Assembly: GCA_002415785.1 (NCBI GenBank)
Contig: DIAJ01000033.1
Coordinates: 219,465-283,464, forward strand
Direction: 5' to 3'
From: Flavobacteriales bacterium UBA5081
GTDB lineage: Bacteria; Bacteroidota; Bacteroidia; Flavobacteriales_E; Vicingaceae
DNA: 64,000 nt
The translations under genes and the position numbers were made by a program. Below the pieces are notes generated by a model, which was given only the letters and a program-made list of their open reading frames with translations, searched no databases and had not been told where the DNA came from. Position 1 is the stretch's first letter. Each line of letters begins with the position of its first letter. This document shows, one piece after another, positions 42,163 through 51,434 of this stretch.

Positions 42163-45100
42163 TGGGCACTTCCTCACTATTTTCATTTTCATTGATTTCA
42201 GTGCTATCATTATCTTCTTTTTCAGAAGGAGAGTTCAAGTCGATTTCAATCGGCTCTTCTTCCTCCTCATCTTTATTTTCATTCGCCTTTAATATGGCGA
42301 GCTTTTCTTTGGCAATCTCCACCAATTCAGGATTATCAGCATTATCGATTACTGATTGAAAAGTCACTTTAGCATTGTAAAAATCCTCTTTCGCCACATA
42401 ATTATCGGCTAGTAAAATAAAGCCTTTTGCAATCCAATAAGGTTGCGATGGCACCTGGTCTAACAATTTGTAGATTATTGTATCGGACTTAGCCAGATCT
42501 CCATCTTGATGATAAATATGAGCCATTAAATACTTCGCTTCAGCACCAATCACAGTATTCAAATCTGACAAAGTGTCTAAATGCAGCTCAGCTAATGATT
42601 TGTTATCTTTTTTCAATTGCATCTTAGCTAATGTCAAATGCGCCTTCTCCCAAAGTTTTTGATTGAGTAATCCCTCGCTCAACAACTCCTCAGCATAAAT
42701 GGATGCTTTGTCGTACTTCTCGCCTTCAAAGTAAATCTCCATTAATGCTTTTTTCGCTAAAATAACCTGATCTTTTCGTTCGGCAACTTCTATTAATTTC
42801 AAATAGGTTTCGGCAGCTTTTTCAGGCATTTGTGTGCTCAAATACAAGTCGCCCAACTTTAAAAGTGATTTTTCTACAAACTTATTTGGAGCACGATTGA
42901 GCACCTCTTCAAAATCTTTAATGGCCTCTTGCTCAAAGTTAGCTTCGTACTCGCAATTACCTCTATAAAAATGAGCGTTTAAACTAAAAATTCCTTTAGG
43001 GTAACGCTTTAAATAATTTGTAAAATCGCGATTGGCTTTTTCACAATTTCCATTAAGGTAATTGTTCTCAGCAATGGTATAAGCAGTAGAATCTAATTTA
43101 CTCTGGCTAACATTAGCAAAAGAAACGCCTTTTAAATAATCTTCAAATGCCGTAGCATCTCCTTTGTCGATATAAATCAATCGAATCTTTTCCAATGCTT
43201 CTTTAGCTACTTGGGTGGAAGAAAAACGGCCAACAACCTGATCAAATGAATTTAACGCTAAGTCATCTTCTTTTCTATTGTAATGAATTAAACCGATTTT
43301 CAAATGTGACTCTGCAACGTAATTGCTGTTTGGAAAATCAGTTAGCAAACGGTTGAAGTAAGCTAAAGCGTCGGTTTCTTTACTTAAAATTAAATATGTC
43401 TCTCCCAGTTCAAACAAACCATCGTCCGTGTAAACAGATGATTTTTTCTTATTTACTAATTCCTCCAATTGGTTCGCCTTAGCTTTATAATCACCTAGCA
43501 CACCCTGAGAAATGGCAGATTGAAGAATTGCATAATCCACATCTTTCACCCCTACTTTTTGAGCTTCACCATAAAACTCAACAGCTTTGTTGTAGTTCTT
43601 CTGGATAAAATAACTATCACCCAATCTTAAGTAGGCATCGTTAATTAAGCCTTTATTTTCTTTATCAGCATTCTTAACATATTCTCTAAACCAAAAAGTA
43701 GCTGAAGAATATTCTCGCTTTTCATAATAAGTATAGCCTAAATGATAATAACCTTTTGCGAAATAATCCAATGAACGAGAACCGGCAGATGCCAAAAACT
43801 CCGTAAAATTATGAGCGGCATTATCGTAATCTTTCTGACGATAATAACTTTCTGCCATCCAATACTGTGCCGCCGCTTTTAGTTTCGGGTCGTAAACATT
43901 TTCCAATGACAATTTAAAGTGCCGGATTGCTCCACTGTAATCTTCTTTTTGAAACAACTCTACTCCTCTAAAATAAGCTAAGCGTTGCTTGGCTTGCAGT
44001 AACTCTATGTCCTGACTTTTAATTCTGTCAATGGAACTGAGCGCCTCCTTATAGTTTTTAGTGGTATAATAAACCCCCACTAAATATTCATAAGCTCGCT
44101 TAATTTTCGCACTATTGGGATAAGTGTTAATGTATTCTTCAAAAGCAATAATGGCATCATCATAAGGATGATAAGAAAGTTCATAGGCTACTTTTGCGTA
44201 ATTAAAAAGCGCATCTTCGGTCAATTCATCATCCACACCTAGCTTGTAGGCACTTCTAAAAGCAGAGCGAGCGTCTTGTTTATCATCTAATTTAATACTT
44301 GCCTCACCAATGTAGTAAAAAGCCGACTGCGATAAAGTATCATTGTCTTTCACCGATTGCTGAAAAGCATCCACTGCAGCTTCAAAATTTCCTAAGCGGT
44401 ATTTAGCATAGCCCAATTGATAATAGTCTTCAGCTGTACCACTGTGGCGCTTCAAATAATCATTTAAATAAGGAATTGCCTCTTTGTATTGGGCCGTTTC
44501 ATAATAAGCATCTCCAATTAACTTTTTAATCTCCTCTTCCCTTTTTGCAGGAGCAGAATCTAACACTGCCGGAGCGTAGTCCAACAAAACTTCATACTTC
44601 TCTTGCTTGTAATAAATCTGCGTAAGGTAATAAGGAACCAATGAGCCAAACTGCGGATCGTGTTCTATTTTCTTGAAGTTTTGAGAAGCCGTTTCGTAGT
44701 TCTTATTCAAATAAGCAATGTGAGCATAGTAATATCTCGCAGCAGAAACATAAGGGTTATCAGTGTCTTTTATTTCGTAAAAAGCATTGGCAGCCGATTC
44801 ATACTCTTCAAGCTGAAAATGAGCATAGCCTTTTTTGAAGTAATACTCAGCTTGTTCTTCCTTTTTTAAATCTAGCGGATCAATAGCAGACAAATAAATC
44901 AACACATCTTCGTAGCGTCTTTTGCGAAACTGAAACTTTGCTAAGTTGAAATAAGCAGAAGTAATGTGCGGACTTTCCGGATGATCTTCGATAAAATTTC
45001 TCAAAAGCACTGCCGCATTGTCGTGAAACAATTCAATAGCACAAAGCGCTCTGTAGTATTCTGCATCTATGCGAACCTCAGAATGTACATCTTGAATTTG

Positions 45101-45301
45101 ATGAATGGTTTTTTCAAAATATTCTTGAGCTGCATAAAACTTTTCTTTTTCATACAAGTCCAAGGCATTTCTAAAATCCGTATTGCGCTCATGAAAGTAC
45201 AAACTTTGCTGCGCATTTAAGCTGTTGTGCTGACTTAAAAACAGGCCACTTAAAAACAAGAAGCCCACTATAGCAAACTGATAACTAATATTTTTCCCCA
45301 C
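42155..45301 (-). CDS. Large periplasmic TPR-repeat protein
   Basis: The 1048-residue protein has an N-terminal signal or anchor sequence (about 9-30) followed by an almost continuous array of tetratricopeptide repeats, roughly 25 units, recognisable by A/G at position 8 and Y/F at 11 in motifs such as YYHLGYTYYEKREYSSATFWF. The C-terminus (about 1005-1048) is very acidic with no fold apparent. TPR scaffolds of this type organise periplasmic or outer-membrane complexes. The eight-base overlap with the downstream barrel gene suggests the pair forms one complex. No homologous named family is claimed. Confidence 0.85.
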   Translation of the reverse strand: MGKNISYQFAIVGFLFLSGLFLSQHNSLNAQQSLYFHERNTDFRNALDLYEKEKFYAAQEYFEKTIHQIQDVHSEVRIDAEYYRALCAIELFHDNAAVLLRNFIEDHPESPHITSAYFNLAKFQFRKRRYEDVLIYLSAIDPLDLKKEEQAEYYFKKGYAHFQLEEYESAANAFYEIKDTDNPYVSAARYYYAHIAYLNKNYETASQNFKKIEHDPQFGSLVPYYLTQIYYKQEKYEVLLDYAPAVLDSAPAKREEEIKKLIGDAYYETAQYKEAIPYLNDYLKRHSGTAEDYYQLGYAKYRLGNFEAAVDAFQQSVKDNDTLSQSAFYYIGEASIKLDDKQDARSAFRSAYKLGVDDELTEDALFNYAKVAYELSYHPYDDAIIAFEEYINTYPNSAKIKRAYEYLVGVYYTTKNYKEALSSIDRIKSQDIELLQAKQRLAYFRGVELFQKEDYSGAIRHFKLSLENVYDPKLKAAAQYWMAESYYRQKDYDNAAHNFTEFLASAGSRSLDYFAKGYYHLGYTYYEKREYSSATFWFREYVKNADKENKGLINDAYLRLGDSYFIQKNYNKAVEFYGEAQKVGVKDVDYAILQSAISQGVLGDYKAKANQLEELVNKKKSSVYTDDGLFELGETYLILSKETDALAYFNRLLTDFPNSNYVAESHLKIGLIHYNRKEDDLALNSFDQVVGRFSSTQVAKEALEKIRLIYIDKGDATAFEDYLKGVSFANVSQSKLDSTAYTIAENNYLNGNCEKANRDFTNYLKRYPKGIFSLNAHFYRGNCEYEANFEQEAIKDFEEVLNRAPNKFVEKSLLKLGDLYLSTQMPEKAAETYLKLIEVAERKDQVILAKKALMEIYFEGEKYDKASIYAEELLSEGLLNQKLWEKAHLTLAKMQLKKDNKSLAELHLDTLSDLNTVIGAEAKYLMAHIYHQDGDLAKSDTIIYKLLDQVPSQPYWIAKGFILLADNYVAKEDFYNAKVTFQSVIDNADNPELVEIAKEKLAILKANENKDEEEEEPIEIDLNSPSEKEDNDSTEINENENSEEVPNE

Positions 45302-45460
45302 TATTCAACAATCCGTTAGAGTGATTTTTTAATTCATTAAAGATAGCTTTATGCTCAAGCATTGAAAGCATAGAGCTGTTGAAGTTTTCAACGCATTTTT
45401 GTTGATAGAATTGTTCAGTGTACACCTATTTTTTCTTAAATGGCTTGCACCTTTGAGGTA

Positions 45461-45487
45461 TTGCTTACAAAGCTTTTTATATCTTTG
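45461..45487 (+). promoter_or_regulatory. ftsE promoter
   Basis: TTG (45461-45463), a 16-base spacer and TATCTTTG (45480-45487) fit the Bacteroidota consensus. The -7 element ends 16 bases before the start codon. Confidence 0.6.
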
Positions 45488-45503
45488 TTTTAAATTGTGA
45501 ATT

Positions 45504-46199
45504 ATGCCCGGATCAGCCATTATTGAATTAAACAGCGTAAATGTTTTCCAGAAAAAACACTTAGTACTTTCTAACATAGGTCTTAGAATAGAAAAAGGCG
45601 AAATGGTTTATTTGGTTGGAAAAAATGGCAGCGGAAAAAGCAGTTTCTTAAAAACCCTTTACGCAGAGCTTAAACTTCAAGAAGGGAAAGGAAGTGTTGC
45701 CGGATTTGATTTACAGAACATAAAACGCTCAAAGATTCCTTTTTTGAGAAGAAAAATCGGTATTGTATTTCAAGATTTTCAATTGCTCTCCGACCGTACC
45801 GTAAAAAATAACCTGAAGTTTGTGATGCGCGCCACCGGCTGGAAAAACAAAAAAGAAATAGAAGAAGGCATTCAGGTAGTTTTAGAGAAAGTAGGTTTGG
45901 GCAACAAAGGTTTTAAAATGCCGCATGAATTATCGGGCGGAGAACAACAAAGAGTGGCCATTGCCAGAGCATTATTGAACGATCCGGAGATCATTTTAGC
46001 CGATGAGCCCACCGGAAACTTAGATCCTGAAACTTCTATTGAAATCATGAAACTTTTGGTTTCCATTAGCCAAAACAACAAAGCCGTGCTTGTTGCAACC
46101 CACGATTACGAACTGATTAGAAAATTCCCCGGAAGAGTGCTGCAATTCGAAAATGAAACCATTACTGAGCCGGAACGCACAATTCCTTCAGAAGCATAG
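45504..46199 (+). CDS. ftsE: Cell division ATP-binding protein FtsE
   Basis: FtsE is the ATPase of the FtsEX complex, which couples the division ring to cell-wall hydrolase activation. The 231-residue ABC protein has Walker A GKNGSGKSS (about residues 39-47), the Q loop FQDFQLL, the signature LSGGEQQR (about 143-150) and Walker B IILADEPTGNLD. The QDFQLLSDRTVKNNL stretch is characteristic of FtsE rather than LolD. ftsX is not adjacent, as in many Bacteroidota. The last 38 bases overlap the 3' end of a convergent glycosyltransferase gene. Confidence 0.88.
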   Translation: MPGSAIIELNSVNVFQKKHLVLSNIGLRIEKGEMVYLVGKNGSGKSSFLKTLYAELKLQEGKGSVAGFDLQNIKRSKIPFLRRKIGIVFQDFQLLSDRTVKNNLKFVMRATGWKNKKEIEEGIQVVLEKVGLGNKGFKMPHELSGGEQQRVAIARALLNDPEIILADEPTGNLDPETSIEIMKLLVSISQNNKAVLVATHDYELIRKFPGRVLQFENETITEPERTIPSEA

Positions 46200-47301
46200 C
46201 TGATTTTTGATTGTCGAAAATGCTAGCCGCCGCATTTTGTCGCTGAATAATTTCATTTTGCGATTTCCCATTTAGAAATACCTCAACCAACTTTTGCTGC
46301 CATTCCTCTTTGGTGTTTGCAATTTCACAAAAATGATTCAAGTTCGTACCTTCTAAGATGGTTGAATTCACCAGAAGATTATTTCCCTCAATCAAAGCTC
46401 TAATTAGCTTTAGTTTTACTCCCGTAGCCTGAAAAGTGGGCAAACAGTTGACCTTGGTGGTTTGAATCAATTGTTTCAGCTCTGCTTCGTTTGGATTTTC
46501 AATTAATTGAACTTGATGAAACTGCTTGATTTTTTGCTTTAAGTCCGCTCTTGGATTTTTTCCGGAAATGACTAATTTATAATCCAAATCTGCAAAAACA
46601 GTTAGTAAAAACTCAGCAGCTTTTTGATTTTCAGCTACAGCAAGGTTTCCATGATAAAGTGCAAAATCCTCTTGCGAGAATTGATGCTCCTCCACCTGAA
46701 AGGGGTGAAAAGGAAAAAGTAGATGAACCTTTGCTTTGTATTTTTCAAAATACTTTTGATCGCTTTGAGAGATGGCCAAAATGTAACTTGCAGCATCTAA
46801 CACCTTCTCATATTGAAGTAAGCGCTTTGCTTCCCATTTAAAATAAAACTTTCTCCAGCCTTTATGTGCTTCCGACAAGGCGCTGTAATAATCATGTTCA
46901 ACATTGTGCGTGCGAACAATTTTATTCCGATTTGCTAAATCCGGATGATTCAAATAATAAGTAGAATGCAAGCCCTCAAACAAAATAGGTGCTTGATCAG
47001 CTTTTAATCGACGGAGCAAAAGCTCAGAGGAGCGACTGTTCACGATAAATGGAAGCGAAGACAGTTGCTTTAAAAGATTGTTTTTACGCGGATAATAATG
47101 TACCTCAGCAGCTATTTTTTCCAAGCCTGCTTGTCTTCCTCTGCCGTAGTCGAATACATGTAAGGCAATTCTTAAGCCCAAGTCATTTAAACTTTTCGCC
47201 TTGTAAAAAACGTCAATTACGCCACCGTAATCGGCCGGAAAAGGCACATCAAAAGCGACAATATGTAGATCAAGCTCTCTCAACTTCTCTGTATAGTTCA
47301 A
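46162..47301 (-). CDS. Glycosyltransferase (GT-B fold)
   Basis: About 375 residues with a GT-B layout: an N-terminal Rossmann-like half (LDLHIVAFDVPFPADYGGVIDVFYKAKSL) and a C-terminal half (VISGKNPRADLKQKIKQF, then FQATGVKLKLIRALIEGNNLLVN, with the typical nucleotide-sugar-binding acidic or glycine region). It likely builds a surface glycan, but donor and acceptor are unknown. No ATG lies near the 5' end. The frame opens with TTG at 47301, overlapping the upstream gene by 32 bases; TTG at 47283 is another possible start. The 3' end overlaps ftsE by 38 bases. Confidence 0.75.
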   Translation of the reverse strand: MNYTEKLRELDLHIVAFDVPFPADYGGVIDVFYKAKSLNDLGLRIALHVFDYGRGRQAGLEKIAAEVHYYPRKNNLLKQLSSLPFIVNSRSSELLLRRLKADQAPILFEGLHSTYYLNHPDLANRNKIVRTHNVEHDYYSALSEAHKGWRKFYFKWEAKRLLQYEKVLDAASYILAISQSDQKYFEKYKAKVHLLFPFHPFQVEEHQFSQEDFALYHGNLAVAENQKAAEFLLTVFADLDYKLVISGKNPRADLKQKIKQFHQVQLIENPNEAELKQLIQTTKVNCLPTFQATGVKLKLIRALIEGNNLLVNSTILEGTNLNHFCEIANTKEEWQQKLVEVFLNGKSQNEIIQRQNAAASIFDNQKSAMLLKELCVPAQ

Positions 47302-48367
47302 TTAATTTTTGCTCTTCATTTTCCCAACAAAAGACAGCTGCTGCTCTACTGCATTCCTGCAACCATTTTTCGTAGTTATCGGAATTGAGCATTTGTTGAA
47401 TTTGCTCGGCCAATTCTTTTGCCTCATAACTTTTTAGCTCCTCACCTACTTCATAACCTTTAAGTGTTTTTTTCACCTCCTGTAAATCGCTGTAAAGAAC
47501 CGGTACTGCAGACTGAATATAATCAAATATCTTGTTGGGCAAAGCCAGTTCGTAATTTAAACCTTGTTTTTTTTCAATGGAAAAACCCAGCTTTGCTTTG
47601 GCTGTAATTTCACTGAGTTGCTCCAAAGGCAATCTACCTAAAAAAGTGACTTTATCCTTTAGTCCTAAACTTTCTACTAGCTGCCTCAATTCTTGATCAA
47701 TATCTCCGCCACCGGCGATGAGCAATTGATGGTTTTCTACAAACTGCATGGCAGCAATCAACTCTTCCACCCCCCTACCTATATTTAAAGCGCCTTGATA
47801 AATCAGGTAATTTTCTTTCTTCGGTAAAGTACTATTTCTTTTTACAAAAGGAAAGTTGCGAATCAACTTCATATCAATATTGTACTTAGAGTAATAATAG
47901 TCTTGCAGCCCTTCGCTAACGGTATAGGCATATTGAATATTGGGCAGCATCCATTTTTCCAACTTTTTCCAAATCGCTTGTACCTTGGGACGGTGAATCA
48001 GCTCCGGAACTTCAGTAAACAATTCGTGGCTGTCGTAAACCAACTTTTTGCCTTTTAGTTTAGCCGCTAAATAATTCGCCAAAAGCGTATCCAAATCATT
48101 GGCGACAAAAATGGAAGCCTTTGAAAAGAGCAGATAAAAAAACAAGCGCAAATTGTAATTGAGGTAAAAAAGCGGTCCTTTATTAAACCACAAACGAAAG
48201 CGTTTGGTGGAATAGCTTCGCTCAACTGTAGTGGAGTTTGGTAAATAACGCCCGACCAATACCGGCTCAAAACCATGCTTTTGCAAGGAAGTACAAACTT
48301 TATGCAATCGTTGATCGTTGCTCAAATCGTTAATAACAGAAAGTACAATTTTCTCCTTGCTCGGCAT
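47270..48367 (-). CDS. Glycosyltransferase family 4 protein
   Basis: The 365-residue protein has a GT-B layout, with an N-terminal half containing SVINDLSNDQRLHKVCTSL and YDSHELFTEVPEL and a C-terminal half with KENYLIYQGALNIGRGVEELI and the conserved acidic region GLNYELALPNKIFDYIQSAVPV (about 285-306). Family 4 enzymes typically transfer sugars from nucleotide donors with retention. It begins a two-gene unit with the next glycosyltransferase and is divergent from murB across a 63-base gap. Its role in lipopolysaccharide or capsule assembly is inferred from neighbours. Confidence 0.82.
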   Translation of the reverse strand: MPSKEKIVLSVINDLSNDQRLHKVCTSLQKHGFEPVLVGRYLPNSTTVERSYSTKRFRLWFNKGPLFYLNYNLRLFFYLLFSKASIFVANDLDTLLANYLAAKLKGKKLVYDSHELFTEVPELIHRPKVQAIWKKLEKWMLPNIQYAYTVSEGLQDYYYSKYNIDMKLIRNFPFVKRNSTLPKKENYLIYQGALNIGRGVEELIAAMQFVENHQLLIAGGGDIDQELRQLVESLGLKDKVTFLGRLPLEQLSEITAKAKLGFSIEKKQGLNYELALPNKIFDYIQSAVPVLYSDLQEVKKTLKGYEVGEELKSYEAKELAEQIQQMLNSDNYEKWLQECSRAAAVFCWENEEQKLIELYREVERA

Positions 48368-48388
48368 AGAGGATAAAAGTGAGCATTT

Positions 48389-48423
48389 TTTGAATATTTC
48401 TCAAAAGCAAAAATCTATCTTTG
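48389..48423 (+). promoter_or_regulatory. murB promoter
   Basis: TTTG (48389-48392), a 23-base spacer and TATCTTTG (48416-48423) match the Bacteroidota consensus, with the -7 element ending seven bases before the ATG. The transcript would have almost no leader. Confidence 0.55.
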
Positions 48424-48430
48424 CGGCAAG

Positions 48431-49450
48431 ATGAAGATAGAAGAAAACAAAGAACTCAAAGCCTTAAACACATTTGGCATTGAAGCTAAAGCAAAGAACT
48501 ATGTTCGCATAGACAGTTTTGAGGATGCACAGGCATTTTTTAAACAAAAGGAATACGAAGAACCCATCTTAATTTTAGGTGGAGGGAGCAACATTCTTTT
48601 AACCGAAGATTTTAATGGAACGGTGATTAACAATCACATTAAAGGCATTGAAGGCATTGAAGAAAATGACAAAAGCATTACTTTAAAAGTCGGTGCCGGA
48701 GAAAATTGGCATGAATTTGTACTTCACTGCATTGAACAAGGCTATGCCGGTATTGAAAACCTTTCCCTCATTCCCGGAAAAGTGGGTGCGAGTCCTATGC
48801 AAAACATTGGTGCTTATGGCGTAGAGGTAAAGGAAGTAATTACCGAAGTGGAATGTTTGCGTTTAGCTGATGCTGAAAAAATGATTTTCACCAATGAAGA
48901 ATGTCAATTCGACTACCGCAGCAGCATTTTTAAAACCACACACAAAGGACAGTACTTCATCACTTCTGTAAGTTTTAAACTCAATAAAAAACCCACTTTC
49001 AAAGTCAGCTACGGTGCTATTCAAGCACAGTTATTAGCCAATGGTGTCGACCAAGATCATTTGTCGATCAAAGCCATTTCCGATGCGGTGATTCAAATCC
49101 GCCAAAGTAAACTACCCGACCCAAAAGAAATTGGCAACTCCGGGAGTTTCTTTAAAAACCCAATCGTTTCTAAGGAAAAGTTTTTAAGCTTAAAAAAGCG
49201 ATTCAAAGACATGCCGGCTTATGAACTGCCGCAAGGTGGTTATAAATTAGCAGCCGGTTGGCTCATTGAAAAAGCCGGTTGGAAAGGCTATACCGAAAGA
49301 AACTACGGTGTACACAAAAAGCAAGCTTTAGTGCTAGTCAACTACGGCGGCGCGAGTGGAAATGAAATCTACAACTTATCTGAACGCATTTTGCAATCCA
49401 TTATCCAAAAGTTTGGAGTGGAATTGGAAAGAGAAGTGAATGTGGTTTAA
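48431..49450 (+). CDS. murB: UDP-N-acetylenolpyruvoylglucosamine reductase
   Basis: MurB reduces the enolpyruvyl group to give UDP-N-acetylmuramic acid, an early peptidoglycan precursor, using FAD and NADPH. The 339-residue protein shows the N-terminal NTFGIEAKAK, the FAD-binding ILGGGSNILL (about residues 48-57), PGKVGASPMQNIGAYGVEV (about 116-134) and the active-site block GNSGSFFKNP (about 236-245). It matches the longer, type I E. coli-like form. It is transcribed alone on the plus strand. Confidence 0.96.
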   Translation: MKIEENKELKALNTFGIEAKAKNYVRIDSFEDAQAFFKQKEYEEPILILGGGSNILLTEDFNGTVINNHIKGIEGIEENDKSITLKVGAGENWHEFVLHCIEQGYAGIENLSLIPGKVGASPMQNIGAYGVEVKEVITEVECLRLADAEKMIFTNEECQFDYRSSIFKTTHKGQYFITSVSFKLNKKPTFKVSYGAIQAQLLANGVDQDHLSIKAISDAVIQIRQSKLPDPKEIGNSGSFFKNPIVSKEKFLSLKKRFKDMPAYELPQGGYKLAAGWLIEKAGWKGYTERNYGVHKKQALVLVNYGGASGNEIYNLSERILQSIIQKFGVELEREVNVV

Positions 49451-49640
49451 TTGAGTGCCAAATCGCAAATGTCAAGTTTCAAATGATAAAGAGTAAACTA
49501 GAGAGGTTAGAATGTCAAATGCAAAATTTGAACTAACAACTTTCCTCCTTAATCTTTTTTCCTTAATCTTTAATCCTTCATCAAGTTTAACCTCAAAAAC
49601 CACTTTTACTTCATAGCAATTTTCTCTTAATTCTTAGGAA
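49451..49640. other. Gene-free low-complexity gap
   Basis: The gap between murB and the convergent phosphatase gene holds AT-rich, repetitive text (for example CTCCTTAATC and CCTTAATCTTTAATCC), similar in style to the dispersed repeat text near 60000. No open frame, tRNA or clear terminator was found. Confidence 0.5.
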
Positions 49641-50387
49641 TTATAGACTTCCATTCAACAACTTCCCACTTTCAATCAATCGATGTAAATAAGGTTTAGT
49701 TCTAGCTATTTCCATTAATTGCTGATGCCCCACATTGTGACAATCGGAACCTAAGAAAGTAATCAGCTCTTCATCGATCAAGCGCTCGGCTATTTTTTGC
49801 GTTTCCGGAGAATAATGCCCAATGAGCGACAGCATATTCAACTGTAAATAAACCCCCTTATCTTTCATTTCATGATACTTATCAAAATCCTTATACCAAA
49901 AGCCATAGCGTTCAGGATGCGCCAAAATTGGCTTGTAACCGTTGGTTTGCATTTCAAAAATTGCAGCTGCCAAATTAGGTGGCTCTGCCACAAAAGGCAA
50001 TTCAAAAAGCACATAATTATCACCAAAAGTCAGTAAGTCTTTGGCATGTATTTTTGCCTCAAAATGTTCGTCTAAATAATATTCTGCAGCAGCATCAAAT
50101 TCAATCTCAATCTTAGCCTCTGCCAATGCCTTTCTCACAGCATCTCTACCGCTTAAAATGGTGGCTGAATCATTTCTATAAAAGTCCGACATTACATGAG
50201 GAGTAGTAATCACTTTTTGATAACCTAACTCTTTAAAGCGACGAATCATTTGAAGGCTATCCTCCATGCTCTGCGCACCATCGTCGATTCCGGGAATTAG
50301 ATGAGAGTGAAAATCGGTTTGCAACTGCCCCAAATGTATGGGCGACAACTGCTTTTCCTTTCCAAATATTTTTTTTAACCACTGCAT
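49641..50387 (-). CDS. PHP-domain tyrosine-protein phosphatase (CpsB/YwqE-like)
   Basis: CpsB-type phosphatases are manganese-dependent and control capsule polymerisation by dephosphorylating the tyrosine kinase that drives it. The 248-residue protein has the PHP metal-binding motifs DFHSHLIPGIDDGAQ (about residues 25-39), TTPHVM (about 61-66), LAHPERY (about 156-162) and GSDCHN (about 213-218). It stands at the 3' end of the polysaccharide gene run, after 56 bases, and so may tune that pathway. The matching kinase is not in the window. Confidence 0.88.
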   Translation of the reverse strand: MQWLKKIFGKEKQLSPIHLGQLQTDFHSHLIPGIDDGAQSMEDSLQMIRRFKELGYQKVITTPHVMSDFYRNDSATILSGRDAVRKALAEAKIEIEFDAAAEYYLDEHFEAKIHAKDLLTFGDNYVLFELPFVAEPPNLAAAIFEMQTNGYKPILAHPERYGFWYKDFDKYHEMKDKGVYLQLNMLSLIGHYSPETQKIAERLIDEELITFLGSDCHNVGHQQLMEIARTKPYLHRLIESGKLLNGSL

Positions 50388-50442
50388 GAATTATCTTTTC
50401 TTAAAGATTCATCAAAGGTATTTAATTTGAACTGAGCAAAAC

Positions 50443-51426
50443 TCAAACTGAGGCAAAATACGCTACTGTTTTGCGCAAACCTTCTTTAAAGTGAACATTG
50501 GGTTGATAGTCCAACAGTTGTTGTGCTTTAGAAATGTCCGCCAAGGAATCTTTAATATCTCCGGCTCTTTCATCTTGGTGAATGGCGTTTACATCCGTTT
50601 GAAGGATTTCTTGTAGACTATGCAGTAAATCAAGTAGACTAAACGATTCGCCTAGAGCGACATTAAAGGCTTCTCCAATGGCATTTTTATGAGAAGTAAA
50701 AAAGGCTTTTACATTGGCCTGAACGGCATTTTCAACAAAGGTAAAATCGCGGGTTTGTTTCCCATCGCCATGAACGATTGGCGATTCACCGGCTTTCAGC
50801 GCTTCTATAAATAATGGAATGACAGCCGCATAATCTCCTTCAGGACTTTGTCGTGGACCAAAAACATTAAAGTAACGCAAACCAATCAACTCTTGACCAT
50901 AACTTCCTGCAAATACTTTTGCGTAAAGCTCATTGGTGTATTTACTCACCGCATAAGGAGAAAGTGGATTGCCAATTTGTTCTTCTACTTTAGGTAAAAC
51001 CAAGCTATCTCCATAAACGGAAGAAGAACTTGCATACACCATGCGTTTCACTCCTTGTTCTCTGGCAGCTGTTGCCATATTCACAAAGCCGTCTACATTT
51101 GCAGCATTGGTTCCAATAGGATCTTTTAAACTTCTGGGCACAGAACCCAATGCCGCTTGATGACTCACATAATCAATTCCTTCGCATGCATTTAAACAAC
51201 TTTCATAATCACTAATATCTGCATTGATAAAAGTAAAGTTAGGCTGCTCAAGAAAGGCTTTCAAATTATCCTCAAAGCCGGTAGAAAGGTTATCGATCAC
51301 ACGAATCTCTTTCGCTCCATATTTGAGTAAATACTCCACCAAATTTGAACCAATAAAGCCTGCACCTCCACTTATTAAAAAGCGAAATTTGGAGATATCA
51401 TTTGAATGGAAGGCCTTCTGAAACAT
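50443..51426 (-). CDS. wbpP: UDP-N-acetylglucosamine(uronate) 4-epimerase, WbpP/TviC-like
   Basis: This NAD-dependent extended SDR epimerase interconverts UDP-GlcNAc and UDP-GalNAc, or their uronates. The 327-residue protein has the glycine motif SGGAGFIGSNLVEY and the catalytic YAVSK at about residue 163, with the N-terminal extension (FQKAFHSNDISKFRFLI) typical of WbpP/TviC. It lies eight bases after rmlB and two genes after the WbpO-like dehydrogenase, as in the Vi and O6 antigen pathways. The exact sugar is inferred. Confidence 0.82.
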   Translation of the reverse strand: MFQKAFHSNDISKFRFLISGGAGFIGSNLVEYLLKYGAKEIRVIDNLSTGFEDNLKAFLEQPNFTFINADISDYESCLNACEGIDYVSHQAALGSVPRSLKDPIGTNAANVDGFVNMATAAREQGVKRMVYASSSSVYGDSLVLPKVEEQIGNPLSPYAVSKYTNELYAKVFAGSYGQELIGLRYFNVFGPRQSPEGDYAAVIPLFIEALKAGESPIVHGDGKQTRDFTFVENAVQANVKAFFTSHKNAIGEAFNVALGESFSLLDLLHSLQEILQTDVNAIHQDERAGDIKDSLADISKAQQLLDYQPNVHFKEGLRKTVAYFASV

Positions 51427-51434
51427 AATCTATT

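Noticed and set aside
45329..45577. 82-codon minus-strand frame overlapping the ftsE start
   Set aside because: It covers the ftsE promoter and start on the other strand and looks like chance coding.
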